Shown here: one piece after another, positions 23,210 to 35,303 of the stretch
How the letters are laid out: every line of letters starts with the position of its first letter
How positions within the stretch are numbered: position 1 is the first letter of the stretch
Assembly (NCBI GenBank): GCA_022266195.1
Contig: WHVY01000007.1
Location: 1,984,001 to 2,048,000 of the forward strand
Direction of reading: 5' to 3'
DNA length: 64,000 nucleotides
From: Tetranychus cinnabarinus
Lineage: Eukaryota; Arthropoda; Arachnida; Trombidiformes; Tetranychidae
Notes under the pieces: model-generated
Database searches by the model: none
What the model saw: only the letters and a program-made list of their open reading frames with translations
Told to the model about the DNA's origin: nothing
Position numbers and translations under genes: made by a program

Positions 23210-24666
23210 AAGGAGGGTCTCCAGAATTTTTCACTTTTTTATCTTTTGGAGTTAAGGACTCAACTTTTTTTTCTAAATAGAATTTCAGTTGCTAAGTTCA
23301 AAAATAAAAACTATTTTCATTTTAGATCAGCGGTTTCTGAGTCATTTGAGGTCAAAGTGCGCAACTTGCGAGGCCATTTAAGACCGGACTATGCATCTAA
23401 TTTCTTTCTTACTTCGGCAATCAATAGAACTTGAAGAGACCTATTGAATGGTATATAAAACTTTTCTTTATCTATCATCGTTTACGGTTAAAACTTCACC
23501 GAAAAAATTCGGACAACCTGGGCGCTTGGCCTTAGGTTTACTCGCAGAGTCATGATATTCAGTTTTTAGCCACACTACATAGAGGCGCAAAGATTGAATC
23601 GGAAACTTTTTCGATATCATTTATTTTTCATAGAAAAAAAGAGGCATGAAATCTGCAGTAATCCCATGTTAAAACCCATAGAAAAATTAAAACCTGATAA
23701 AAGAGCAAACCGAACACTGAAAACCATTAAAATGAGTACGATAATGAATGTGGACCACATTAGAAAAGATATCCGTCAACGGTTTTCAGTATAGAGCGTT
23801 TTAACGCTTTCACCTGTTTGCAGTGATAACTTACAGACATTTAATGCTACAGACCCCAGATTTGAGGTATAAGCATCCTCATGACATGCAAAAAATAATA
23901 GCAATTGCTCAAGGTCATTCAAGGTCATCCAGATTTTTGACCTCTAAATGACCTTACAAATTGCGCTCTGGAATGAGCACATTTTTTTATACATGATAAT
24001 CTTTGTTGCATATCGATTGGGTGTGCAGGTTATGTCTCAGAGAGACTTTAATCGCAAAACAGGTGAAAGCGTTAAAACGCTCTATACTGAAAACCGTTGA
24101 CGGATATCTTTTCTAATGTGGTCCACATTCATTATCGTACTCATTTTAATGGTTTTCAGTGTTCGGTTTGCTCTTTTATCAGGTTTTAATTTTTCTATGG
24201 GTTTTAACATGGGATTACTGCAGATTTCATGCCTCTTTTTTTCTATGAAAAATAAATGATATCGAAAAAGTTTCCGATTCAATCTTTGCGCCTCTATGTA
24301 GTGTGGCTAAAAACTGAATATCATGACTCTGCGAGTAAACCTAAGGCCAAGCGCCCAGGTTGTCCGAATTTTTTCGGTGAAGTTTTAACCGTAAACGATG
24401 ATAGATAAAGAAAAGTTTTATATACCATTCAATAGGTCTCTTCAAGTTCTATTGATTGCCGAAGTAAGAAAGAAATTAGATGCATAGTCCGGTCTTAAAT
24501 GGCCTCGAAAGTTGCGCACTTTGACCTCAAATGACTCAGAAACCGCTGATCTAAAATGAAAATAGTTTTTATTTTTGAACTCAGCAACTGAAATTCTATT
24601 TAGAAAAAAAAGTTGAGTCCTTAACTCCAAAAGATAAAAAAGTGAAAAATTCTGGAGACCCTCCTT
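23210..24666. mobile_element. Non-autonomous element with 610-bp inverted terminal repeats
   Basis: The arms 23210-23819 and 24057-24666 are reverse complements with no indels (paired coordinates always sum to 47,876) and only a few substitutions, for example near 23298 and 23370. The ends read AAGGAGGGTCTCCAG. The 237-bp centre (23820-24056) has several AAGGTCA-like repeats and no ORF. The same 66-codon ORF appears in each arm and has no recognisable similarity, so it is not called a gene. No target-site duplication is obvious. The near identity of the arms implies recent origin or gene conversion. Confidence 0.85.
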
Positions 24667-25400
24667 TGCATTTTTGTGTCATTCATTCATACTCTTTAAA
24701 AGACAAAAAAACAGATTTAAGTCATTGAACCAAAAGACATTAATCACATTTGAACGAGTCTAATTTATTAACAACGTAACAAATACGTTTCCTTTTTGAA
24801 CTCGAACTGATTTGACTAGGATGTTAGGTTGTTGATTAGAGCGCTTGCTAATGCATCATCATTACCTTAAATTTCGAGCATTCGGTTCAAAATAATTAAC
24901 GCTTCATACCGTCAGTGAGTAGTTTCAGCTAGTTGCGACGATTTATATGCATAGCGTGGCAGTTTGGCAGTATGTTCATCGATAGCTTTACCGAAAGGAT
25001 TGATTTTCAAAAACATCGATTTAAAACATTTTTTTGATATTGTACAGCAAACTACGTCAGTGTAATTATCGATGATAACCAAAATAGATGTACATAATAA
25101 CATATTTCTAATATATTTGAAGCGAGTGGAAAAAATGGTTGAGTGAGTGAAGGATGAAATAGGAGAGAATGCTTATTTGATAAGTCAAGCAGTTGCCATC
25201 AAAGCAGTTGGTAATGATGATAATCACCATGTTGTGGGTGTACATTGGCTTTTATCATTATGATTTCAGTTTAGATAGAGAAGGCTAATAAAATATTAAT
25301 TAGGTATGCAAGTTAAAAAAGAGAAGATAGTGTTTTAATAGATAGCACGAATCATGTTCAGCTTTTTTGGTAAAAAATATAAATCACTTCTGAGTTCATC
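24667..25400. other. Intergenic, nothing recognised
   Basis: AT-rich sequence between the inverted-repeat element and the CHMP4 3' end. No supported gene or repeat boundary. Confidence 0.5.
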
Positions 25401-26631
25401 TCAGGCAGCCCATTGTTTCAAGGCCTCCAATTCGTCTTCTTCGGGATCTTTCAATTTGGAACCTGTCAAATATAAATGAAAAACGTAATGAGAATAGTTC
25501 ATAAAATTACAATGACATTTTTCACAAATAGCTTACTTGGTGAAGCATCTTTTACAGGTTCGGGTGTGACGGCTGGTATAGATCCAACGTTCAGCAATTT
25601 TCGATCCAATTCTTCTTGCTCCATCTCTTCCAACTCCTATATAAATAAAATAAAATCAGTGAATTAAAATAGTAAAATTTAACTGGCATGAATTCAATAA
25701 CACTTAAGCTAAATATTTGTATTGTTTGAAAGGAAAATAATACCTTCAAGAGTTCTTCGTCATCTAGTTGTTGACCGCTTCTCTCAGTAATAACACCGAC
25801 AATTTCCTCAGCTATTTGTTGTTGTTCTCGTACTTCATCCATTAAATCTTCAACCTTATCAGTATCCATATCACTATGTACAGCTTTCAATGCTCTGGCA
25901 GCCGTAGCCATATTTTTAAGAACCTCAGTATTGGTGTTAGCATTCTCCAAAGATTCTCTTTGATTATCCAATGTTGCCATTGTATCTTCAACAATTTCGA
26001 GTTGCTTGTCTAAACGTTTCTTCTTCTTCAGTGCAGTTAAAGCTACTTTTTTATTTTTTGTTCCATTAACCTTGATAATATTCTCTTGTTCTTTAATTAA
26101 TCCTTCAAGATGCTCTTTCCTTTTCATAAGCATTTCTTCTGTATCTTGTAACCTATGAATAATAGGAATAAAAAGATAATTTTTAAATTGAGTGATTAAA
26201 GATTAAAAAAACATCAAGCCCTTAGACGACGGTGTTATAACGATTGAGTTATATTATCAGTGCAACAAAAATGACACATACAAATTTTATACTAAAAATA
26301 TCATCTGCAATATATTTGGAGAACAAGTTTTCTGGCAAAATAAAAATCTTTAGCCTTAAAATAACAGTCAAAGCTAACAGTTTAAAAAATGTATCGGGCC
26401 TAAGAATTAAACACAATGAAAGAGCAAAGGAAACGAGGAAACATTGACAATAATGAGTAATCCTAGTTTAACAAGGACATGAATGATTAACTAGCTTTTA
26501 CTAAACATGTGAGTTAACAAAACAAACAGCAAAAAAACTTACTTCTGAATAGCCATTGAAGTGGTAACCTTTGGTTCTTGTTTGCTACTTCCATCACTTC
26601 TACCGCCAAATAGCTTACCGAAGAAAGACAT
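25401..26631 (-). CDS. CHMP4: CHMP4/Snf7, ESCRT-III polymer subunit
   Basis: Exons 26543-26631, 25744-26152, 25537-25636 and 25401-25462 total 660 nt, giving 219 residues. The N terminus (MSFFGKLFGG) is the membrane-inserting start of Snf7 proteins. It is followed by AIQKLQDTEEMLMKRKEHLE, a basic helix rich in KKK, and the acidic half with MATAARALKAVHSDMDTDKV. The C terminus ends DELEALKQWAA, resembling the ALIX-binding MIM of CHMP4 (…LEALKxWA). It forms filaments that constrict membranes in endosomal sorting, cytokinetic abscission and repair. Its start lies 356 bp from the divergent STIP1 start, so a shared promoter region is likely. Confidence 0.95.
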
Positions 26632-26987
26632 TTTTAATTATCTAAAGTAAACTAACTACACAGGAAATTAAAAATAACGCAACTAATAAGCAACAGATTT
26701 ATGATGAGAAATAAACTAACTTTATTAACTACACCATCGATGTGCAAATGAAAAGTATCGATGCTTCAATTTGAAGATTGGTTTTGCTAATCGATACCGA
26801 TTTGAACAAAGTATCGATTCTTTTCTCGAAATTTCTGGTTTTAATGCCATCTGGTGGTTAATTCATCGAAGATTTTGTTTTCTGTTTTTCTGTGTTTTTC
26901 TCTGTAGCACATTTGATTGGCGATTCACGGACTTTGGGCTTATCAACTGTTCTTGTTCAATATTTTAAAAATAGTTAATTTTCAAAC
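26632..26987. promoter_or_regulatory. Divergent promoter region CHMP4 / STIP1
   Basis: This 356-bp gap separates two start codons pointing away from each other. Short ATCGAT-type motifs repeat here (26736, 26756, 26790 and 26813 region). Motifs of this kind resemble DREF sites (TATCGATA), but no exact TATCGATA is seen, so this is weak. Confidence 0.5.
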
Positions 26988-28465
26988 ATGGCTGATGCAA
27001 ACAAAGTCAAAGTAAGTTAATCAATTTTTATTTCGATTGTTTAAATGCCATTTTCGTTTCCCTCCCATCTCTTGAAATTGTGTTTTCATATCATGTGCGT
27101 TATTGGTCTTATTGTTTTTCTTGCTTTTGTTTCCCTGTCTTGAATTATTTTTTTTGGTTCAAAAATTTTATTGATATATCTTTTCGCCTACTTCTGTGGT
27201 GCAACTATCTATTTTCAATTAGGCTCTTGCTGCCAAAGAGAAGGGTAATGCTGCCTACAAGGATAAACGCTTTGAAGAGGCCATCAAATTTTATGATGAG
27301 GCTATCTCTCTGGACCCTACCGACATGACATTCCTTTTAAACAAAGCTGGTAAGTACTTTGGCCTTTGTTCTTCCTCATTCCTATTGTTTGCAATGATTT
27401 TCTTATCATTTACGCATTTTTTGTTATTGTCTCAACAGCGGTTCGAATTGAACAAAAAGATTTTGATCAATGCATTAAAGATTGTGAAAAGGCTGTTGAA
27501 GTTGGTCGTGAAAATAGAGCTGATTTTAAAGTTATAGCTAAGTAAGTTTAAAGGTCTCTCTCTCAATTGAGTTATGCTTATTAATTAAATGCGTAATTTT
27601 TCTTACAGAGCTTATGCTAGAATGGCCTTAGCTTTTCATAGACAAGATGATCTAGAAAGTGCTAAAAAGTACTATGAAAAGTCTTTAACCGAGCATCGAA
27701 CACCGGAAACAAGAGCTAAACTTTCGGATGTTGAAAAGGCTATAAAGGATAAAGAAAGAAAAGCTTACGTTAACCCTGAAATTTCCTTAGAGGAAAAGAC
27801 TAAGGGAAATGAATGTTTCTCCAAAGGTATGTCTATTTATATTCCCAGTTGATTTTCATAAATCTCTAAAATTCTTTTTTTGGTATTTTTGTAGGAGACT
27901 ATCCAGGAGCCATACAGCATTATACTGAAGCTATTAAACGAAATCCCGAGGATGCTAAGATTTACAGCAATCGAGCTGCTTGTTATCAAAAATTAGCTGA
28001 ATTTAAGTTAGCCCTTCAAGACTGCGAAGACTGTATAAAACTCGATCCTACTTTTGGTAAGTTTTATTTTATCATTTTAAAATCATTTGTTTACTTATCT
28101 AATCTTTTTTTTGCATTCTTTCAGTCAAGGGTCACGTGAGGAAGGGAATGGCTCTTTATGCTCTTAAGGAATTTACTAAAGCTTCATCTGCTTTCCAGAA
28201 GGCGCTTGAGATTGATTCAAATTGTCAAGAAGCTGTTGAAGGATATCGTAAATGCACAATGGCTTCAATGTCTAACCCAGAAGAAGTTCGGGCTCGTGCT
28301 ATGTCCGATCCCGAAGTCCAAAAAATTTTAGGTGATCCTGCTATGAGATTAATCTTAGAGCAAATGCAGAATGATCCAAAGGCTCTCCAAGATCATTTGC
28401 GTAACCCAGAAGTGGCTGCTAAAATTGAGAAACTAATCGAAGCTGGTCTGATCGGTATTCGTTGA
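26988..28465 (+). CDS. STIP1: HOP/STIP1 co-chaperone, short form lacking TPR1 and DP1
   Basis: Exons 26988-27011, 27223-27349, 27439-27541, 27609-27826, 27895-28056 and 28125-28465 total 975 nt, giving 324 residues (human HOP has 543). The protein starts directly in the TPR2A domain (KEKGNAAYKDKRFEEAIKFY), which holds the Hsp90 EEVD-binding carboxylate clamp. It continues through the linker (AYVNPEISLEEKTKGNECF), TPR2B (KLAEFKLALQDCEDCI) and the DP2 domain (DPEVQKILGDPAMRLILEQM). The N-terminal TPR1-DP1 half, which in human HOP contacts Hsp70, is missing. The tiny first exon (MADANKVK) has its own Met and the upstream gap is only 356 bp, so this looks like the true architecture. C. elegans STI-1 is known to be similarly short. 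Confidence 0.93.
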
Positions 28466-28898
28466 GTTCCATAAAATCAAAAAACAGAACTTCTTAATTG
28501 ATCCTACTAAAAAGTATGTTCTGTCAACATTAAGCTAGCATATTGAATCATATTAATATGCGTCGATTAACACAAACAGCTTGTAAACAAAGCTTATAAA
28601 TTAATTGTTTTTTTATACCAAAAAATGGTCGTTTCAAGTCATTAGTACTTTGAAAAATATAAACTTTCTTCTCTTTTAGTTTCAAAAGATATATTTTTTC
28701 TTTCTGTTGAATTGAATTAGTGTATAAGTTACATGATGTTTCCAGAAAGTTGTAATAAGCGAAACTTTTACAAAAGATTAAACAAGCTTATTGGAAACAA
28801 GGTAAAGACAATTAAAGAGAAATAAAAAAGAAGCAAATTTGATTTATGATCAAAACATTTCGATTTAAAAAAATTCACAGGTTGAGTTGTGCTCGAGA
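28466..28898. other. Convergent 3' spacer
   Basis: Shared 3' flank of STIP1 (plus) and BCKDK (minus), with several AATAAA-like signals near 28820. No gene. Confidence 0.55.
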
Positions 28899-31800
28899 TC
28901 AAATTCGGAAGCTTTCGTGTTTCCCGTCGATATGTTTTAATCGTAGATACACATCAGTCCCAGTTCCTTGCATCGATTCAATAGTGAGAGATCCACCAAG
29001 ATAAGCAGCATAAGCTCGAGAAATTGGTAAACCAAAGCCAAATCCATGCATCTTAGTGGTAGCTGAATTAGGTTCGTGCATCATGCATCCGAAAAGACCA
29101 CCATCAATACGATGATCAGTGCTCGTTCCAGATGTTGTGAAATGGTATTGTGTTACAAGATCTATCATGTCATGAGATATTCCACCACCTCGATCAGAAA
29201 TTCTTGATTGGAGAAAAAGTTGATTAATTTAGTGAGATTAAAAAGACAAGGAATATAAACCAGACGAGGTTGATGATTATGAGTTTATAAAATGACAACA
29301 AGGATATTACTCATAATTACATAATATTCTTACCTGATGATAAAATCAATGTTGTTCTGAGCAATTGTAATAGTTATCGGTGGCACATTAGGTGAATCTA
29401 AATGAGACTCTACGTTGGCCCTTTGATTGGAGAGGATAGAAAAAAATGAAGCATTAGAGTCAAGTTCAATTATAATTCAAGGTTTTTAGCCTTCCATACA
29501 TTGCTAATCGAGTTCAATTCAATGATTTTGATATTTAAATGATTAAAATTTTTTGGTTAGATTGATTAGTTTGCAAGCAATAAAAGATAATCGAGGTCAA
29601 CAACATCATAAATTAGCTTATGAGCATGTTAAAATAGTGTTAGCTAGTGTTAGCCATCATGTGAAATGTTTGATTGAAATCAAGCACATGGTAACTTCGT
29701 GTTCAACATCCATTCATGAGGCTCACTTTAATTCAAGGTATCATGCTATTGTTGCGCATTAAGCATTATGATATAAGTCTGTGGGTTGTAATTGAATTGT
29801 AAAGGAAGGTAAAAAGCAGTTCTCACTAAATCATGTGAGTTTTGGAAAAATTACTTTCCTCCTGATTTGAATGAGAGATACTTGAATTATGAAATAGGAA
29901 AATGCAAGAGGCTTGATTACCTAACTGCGTTCTTGAGAAGTTCAGGAAGAATATAATCCAATGGTGTTTCAATATAAGGAAAAGATGCATTAAGATGACC
30001 ATTTAAACGAAATGCTGGAGATTTTCCATATTTATTCTCACATAAAACTCGAACATAATCACACCATTTTTCAATCAGTTGTTTGGGCTTCATGGCTAAA
30101 TTGATGATTCCAACATGATTAGACTTTTCATTGTGCAATGCTAAATGATGTTCGGCCAGAATTCGCATACCAAGCCGCGAAGTTAAAGTCCGATCCAAAA
30201 AAATTCGTATTATCTCTTCGTTCTCCATTTTTCAATTGAAAATGTTAGTGAACACACAAAAATAGATGAGAAATGAGGAAGAAAAATTTCTTGATTACAA
30301 ACCGTTGATTTGAGTTTGTTAAATCTAAATTTGAAGTTACCTTTATATGTTTTCTTGATTCGCGAAATCCTTCGGCCAACCTCGTAACCACGTCCTTGTG
30401 CGTATCAAGCAATTGCCTCAACATGGCCGTGTAACGTTTCTCTGTTTCGAGATCTGTGATCTATTTGCATGCATTTAACTTTAAACGATCAGAAAGAGGC
30501 TTCCCGGTGGTCATCTCACCTCGGGAAACTCTGTGACTTGGTAAAAAGCCTGGATGTATTGCTCATGGACTCCTAGAATGGTTGGATTACATCCTACAAT
30601 GAACGGTAACTCGCGAAATCCAGCGATTCGATGGGCAATCCTCACCGGCAATTCCTTATGTAAATATTGTGCACTTCTCTGCATAATTTGAGATGAAAAG
30701 AAAGTCCAATAAATTGTTCAATTAGTTATCACAACATTGAAAAAGTGAAAATGAGATAATATTATACTAGCGAGGTTAACTGGAGACAACCTCGAAGTCA
30801 ATGATTGAAAATCAACATTCAAATTTACCAGTAAATTCAGGTCAAGTATTTAAAATAATTATCTTTCATGTTAAATGGTGCGGCCATAAATAGTTAAATT
30901 TTGTCAAAGAGAAGCAATAATTGTTTCAAGTATCAAAAGGGTGTCTAGTTTCATTGAGCTAACAAAAAAATGATTTCTCAATTGTATCATCACATGATAA
31001 TAGATATAAGTCTCATGTTTAAAGCACCTTTGAAACGCTTGTGATGCTCTTGTTTTTGTTAAGTGGAATTGGCCAAAGTATGAAATAGAACATGAAAGCG
31101 AAAAAAGATTAAACTATTAATAGGAAAAACTAGAAATGCAAACTTTGAATTTCATATTTCATAGAGGAGAAATGACTACAATGAAAACTTCAATCATTTT
31201 GCACCAATAAAAGTTAAACCATTAGATTATACAGAGAAACTTGATTGGTTTACCCCTAACTTTGAACATAAACGTTTAATTTAGGTCATCTCATATTGCA
31301 AACTGAATCTTGTTTCAACATCTTTTCAGCATCACGTGGAACTATCATTCATTGTTCACGTGAATCTTCATCATCATCGCTTTCACTTCATGCACAAAAA
31401 GAGAGGCTGAAAAGTGACAAAATACAGCAGTTAGGTCAGCAATGAATAACCTTTTCATGTATTTTGAAACTTCTTCAACTTTAGAAAATGAAAACTGGAC
31501 TGGTTTTTTCTTATCATATTTAGCTCGTTGAATATCAATCAAAACGTTAATATTAAATTCGGGTATTCAAGATAACTTACCAATAGATGACTTCCATCTG
31601 GGCTTTTACCAGCATACAAAAGAGTTGCTGGAGTTAAGCGAACGGAAGGCTGTAAAAATAATGAAATACAAGAGAAATGTACAAAGATTAATGATACAAT
31701 GATAACTATTTCATTTGTTCATGACAAAAAAATGAAAATGAAACACTCTTGTTTTTTGTTTTGAAAAATATTTCAATTATTTAAAAAATGGAAAACATAA

Positions 31801-31966
31801 ATACCTTCAACGCCGCAATGTCAATGGCATTGTGATTGTAAAACCAATCCAATCGATTGTGTTGATGGCAAATAGAAAAACATGATTGCTGAGAATTAAA
31901 TAAGTCGCTTACGGGTTTAACTACACTGATGACGCTTTTACTTCCTACGAGAGTTCTGCTAAACAT
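28899..31966 (-). CDS. BCKDK: Branched-chain alpha-ketoacid dehydrogenase kinase
   Basis: Exons 31805-31966, 31581-31649, 30520-30678, 30341-30460, 29921-30222, 29334-29420 and 28899-29202 total 1,203 nt, giving 400 residues (human 412). It is a mitochondrial-matrix protein kinase that inactivates the BCKDH complex and limits leucine, isoleucine and valine catabolism. The N terminus (MFSRTLVGSKSVISVVKPV) looks like a matrix presequence. The signature is HNAIDIAALKPSVRLTP, then the helical domain with FLDRTLTSRLGMRILAEHH. The GHKL ATPase fold follows: N box PELLKNAVRA, G1 DRGGGI and G2 MHGFGFGLPISRAYAAYLGG. The final HIDGKHESFRI is diagnostic of BCKDK rather than PDK1-4. The acceptor of the fifth exon (…ATGGAG|AAC) is the least certain boundary. 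Confidence 0.93.
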
Positions 31967-32914
31967 AATGATAGGAAAGGGTCAACGAACAATAGGGAAA
32001 GATGAAAACAAAAGCAAGAAGAAACAAAGATGTGGAAATTGAAGTTTAGCTGATTGCTCAGAGAGAAACTAGTGTTGCACTGACTACACAAAAGCGCAAT
32101 AGTCTAAAAGGAATGAACAAGATTATAACTTTCAAAACACTTATTATGGTGAATAGATTCTGATTTAATAAAGTTTACAATTAATCCTATCCATGGATTG
32201 TTAAAAAAAGACTAATCAATTAAATGGGCACACAATAAACCACAGAGCGAGAAGAGCTGATCATGAAAAGAAAGTGAGTGATACAAGTCATTTTATTACA
32301 CAAACTTTCGGTTTCTCCCACTTAACAAGGTGAGCCAATAGATGTCGCTAATAAAGCCATCAAAATCAAATGTGAATTAAATTTAAATTGTTGAGTTTAA
32401 TTTAATTTCAAGATCAAAGCATAACTGAAACAAAGAAATAAAAATAATGAAATTGTAGGTAAAACTTTGAGTGACTATGAAATAAGAAAACTGAAATGAA
32501 TGCTCAAAACTTCACCAATGCAAAGAATCATTTTTCAAACTGTTTTGTCGAAATTTGCGAAAATCTAATCCCAAATTATATTCGCTGTCAAGGCTTGATG
32601 AAGAATTTAAAAGCTTAATTGAGGTTTAATTACGATTCTTTTGAGTTAATTGAAGAAATATAATTTTAATTGTTTCAATATTTTTGTAAAAATTATTTTA
32701 TTTTGTTTCTTCTAATGACATTAGATGGCTCTGTAAATGCTGATGATGCTGTTACCCGACAACACTGTTGGCTATCCTGATGAAGTGATGTGAATCAAGT
32801 TAAATTTTCCTTGTTATTTTTGTTTCATTTGACTACTTTGTAAATAATTAGCTGAGAAAAAAATCAAATTCTCTATCGTCTTAATTATGGTTTGATTAAC
32901 CTACTTCCACCTCA
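31967..32914. promoter_or_regulatory. Divergent intergenic region BCKDK / SWEET
   Basis: A 948-bp gap between two diverging genes, AT-rich, with no ORF worth calling. It should hold both promoters. Confidence 0.45.
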
Positions 32915-35303
32915 ATGGAACTCATTCATGTTGTGTCATCCTTGGTCATCATATTTACCTTTTGTAACTTCACTACGGGGTTGTAAGTATGGCAATAATT
33001 TATTTTCTCTTTAATTTAAACTTTCTTTATTAACATCAAACACATGATCAATAGCTGGACACTCTTGTCATTAAATCTCCCGGCTCTTCTTGATTACTTT
33101 GCCTTTCAACAATATGCAGCTTATTTAATCTAAATTCAGCAATTTTAGACTCTCGGAAGGGCCCCAATTTTTGGGTTAGCTCAAGCTTTCATTATTTTAG
33201 ATCAGTTGTTCTTTATAGCTTAATGAGTGTTGGTGTTTATTGTTATCGTTATTTTGGGCTGACCTAATATTTTCCTTGACATCATTATAATTCTTGGTTT
33301 ATTGTTGGGCTAATGAAATTACGCTTCAATTTTTATTCAAATGGATCAAATTTACTAATGTTATCTTTTTATATTTATTTCAGGCAAATTTGTATCAGGA
33401 TATGGAAAAAAAAGTCGACACAAGATTTTGCAGCATTCCCTTTCATTGCCGGTTTTTTATGGTAATTATCAAAACTACACGAAACACCATTTCCTGATGC
33501 TAAATCTTCTTTTCATGATGATATTACCATAGTGCAAATTTATTTTTGCAAAAATTTAATTTCTGGAACCTTATTTAGAGGATTTTGTCGTCTATTGATT
33601 CTCATTTAAATAATCTTATATCACACGTAGCTTAACTTTTACCATTTCATTGCCTCGTTGGCTTATTTATCTGCCTAATATTTCCTATGAATTCATAATA
33701 AGCAATCTACAATTAAACAATGGATTGTTTAAGATATGCAATACCATGTGGAAGCCTCTTTTGTTTTAAGCATTTTTATAATGTGTCATTGTGACATCAT
33801 TCTACTCGATTTGTAACGCTCTTGTTATATCACTTATCAGTTTCTTTTTTTCTCGTGCTCTCTTCCACATTTTAGTACTTTTTTAGGACTTCGTTATGGG
33901 CTAGTTATTCATGACTCAGTCACAATTTTTGTAAATTCCATTGGCCTTGCTGTTTTCACATTCTATGTTTTATTCTATTACCATTTCACACTGAACAAAG
34001 TAAGTCAACTTAAATAATCACGTCGATGTAAACTGAATAATTTCTCTATAATTTACTTATCAATTGATTGTAGACTAAAACAATCTTTAATCAGTTCATG
34101 TCGATAATTTTTCTAAATAAACGATTCTAGATAAATCTGGTTATTCTAAAAAGTGTTTTTTTTATTTTCTCCTCTGAATTTAGAGATCAATCAATTTGAA
34201 AATTGGAGTTTTGATTGTTGTAGTGTTGCTTTTTGAATTAGCCATTGGTCATCAAGAAAATCCTCGAACATTATCTGGTATAATTGCTAGTATTTCCGGA
34301 GTTGTATTTTCTGGATCGCCAATGACCAGTATCTCTCAAGTAGTTCGAGATAAAAATGCTGGTATTTTACCTTTTTGGTTAATTCTGTCAACTGCAGTCG
34401 TTGCCCTTCTTTGGTTTGCTTATGGCTTTCTCATTGGTGATGCCTTCATCCAGGTTAGTTATTACGTTTTATTTTCATATTTCATTTCATTTTATATCAA
34501 CATTTACCAGTGAAACTTTTAGCATGGTTTATCTATTTGGCATCTGTATGTCATGCACATTGTGTTTCTGTCAATTCTCAAATTTTATAATCGTGTTCTT
34601 AACGATTATATTAAAGTTTCTATCCATTGTATTTTCTTCTGCTCAATCAAATGTTGACAAGGGAGTATTTTCAAACCTAATCGTGACTAAAAGACATTTT
34701 AAAATGTGAACTATCTAACATTTCAATTTGTCTGCACCTACACATACGACTTACCTGCAGTCTATTAAGCTTTTCAACTTGACATCTTTGAGTCAACTCC
34801 TTAGAAACTTTTCAGGTTCAATCAACTGTTGAATTTGTACCTTAAATATTACGTTTCCTTTTTTGCATTCCATGTAAATCTTAAAATTGTAAACTGTTTC
34901 ATGGATGATTTATCAATTAATTTAATAGAAGTAAAACATGTTTTTATACTTAATAGACATCTTAGGTGTCAATTTAGGCAGAAATGTAACTTGAAGCCTA
35001 GAAACTAACTAAATTAAAGTTAAATTCAAGTTGATTTGTGCACAAGCTTTTACACACTTCTAAGACTCTGATATATTTTATTTATTATTGCTCCTAATAA
35101 ATTTCTGATTTTTTCTTCCTCAGATCTCAAACTCTTTAGCCGTACTTTTGGCTGTTTTCCAACTATCACTTTTTGTTTTTTATCCACCTCAAAGTAAATA
35201 CAAAGTAAGTCTCAGTTGATTTCCATTGATTGCCCAGACTAATTTGATTTTATTTTTGTCTCAACAGGATTTTGAAAAGCAATTGCTAATGGAAAATTTG
35301 TGA
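32915..35303 (+). CDS. SWEET: SWEET-family sugar transporter
   Basis: Exons 32915-32982, 33384-33461, 33876-33999, 34184-34453, 35124-35204 and 35268-35303 total 657 nt, giving 218 residues, typical for animal SWEET1 (about 220). Seven membrane segments form two MtN3/saliva triple-helix repeats joined by a linker helix. Repeat 1 includes CIRIWKKKSTQDFAAFPFIAG and LRYGLVIHDSVTIFVNSIGL. Repeat 2 includes SGIIASISGVVFSGSPMTSI, LPFWLILSTAVVALLWFAYG, and ISNSLAVLLAVFQL followed by FYPP. These are the conserved Pro, Trp and Asn positions of the family. It is a facilitative sugar uniporter; its membrane location (plasma membrane, Golgi or ER) is not visible from sequence. Larger introns (up to 670 bp) distinguish it from its neighbours. 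Confidence 0.93.

Noticed and set aside
23594..24282. Identical 66-codon ORFs on both strands
   Set aside because: They exist only because the 610-bp arms are near-identical inverted copies; no homology or start context supports translation.
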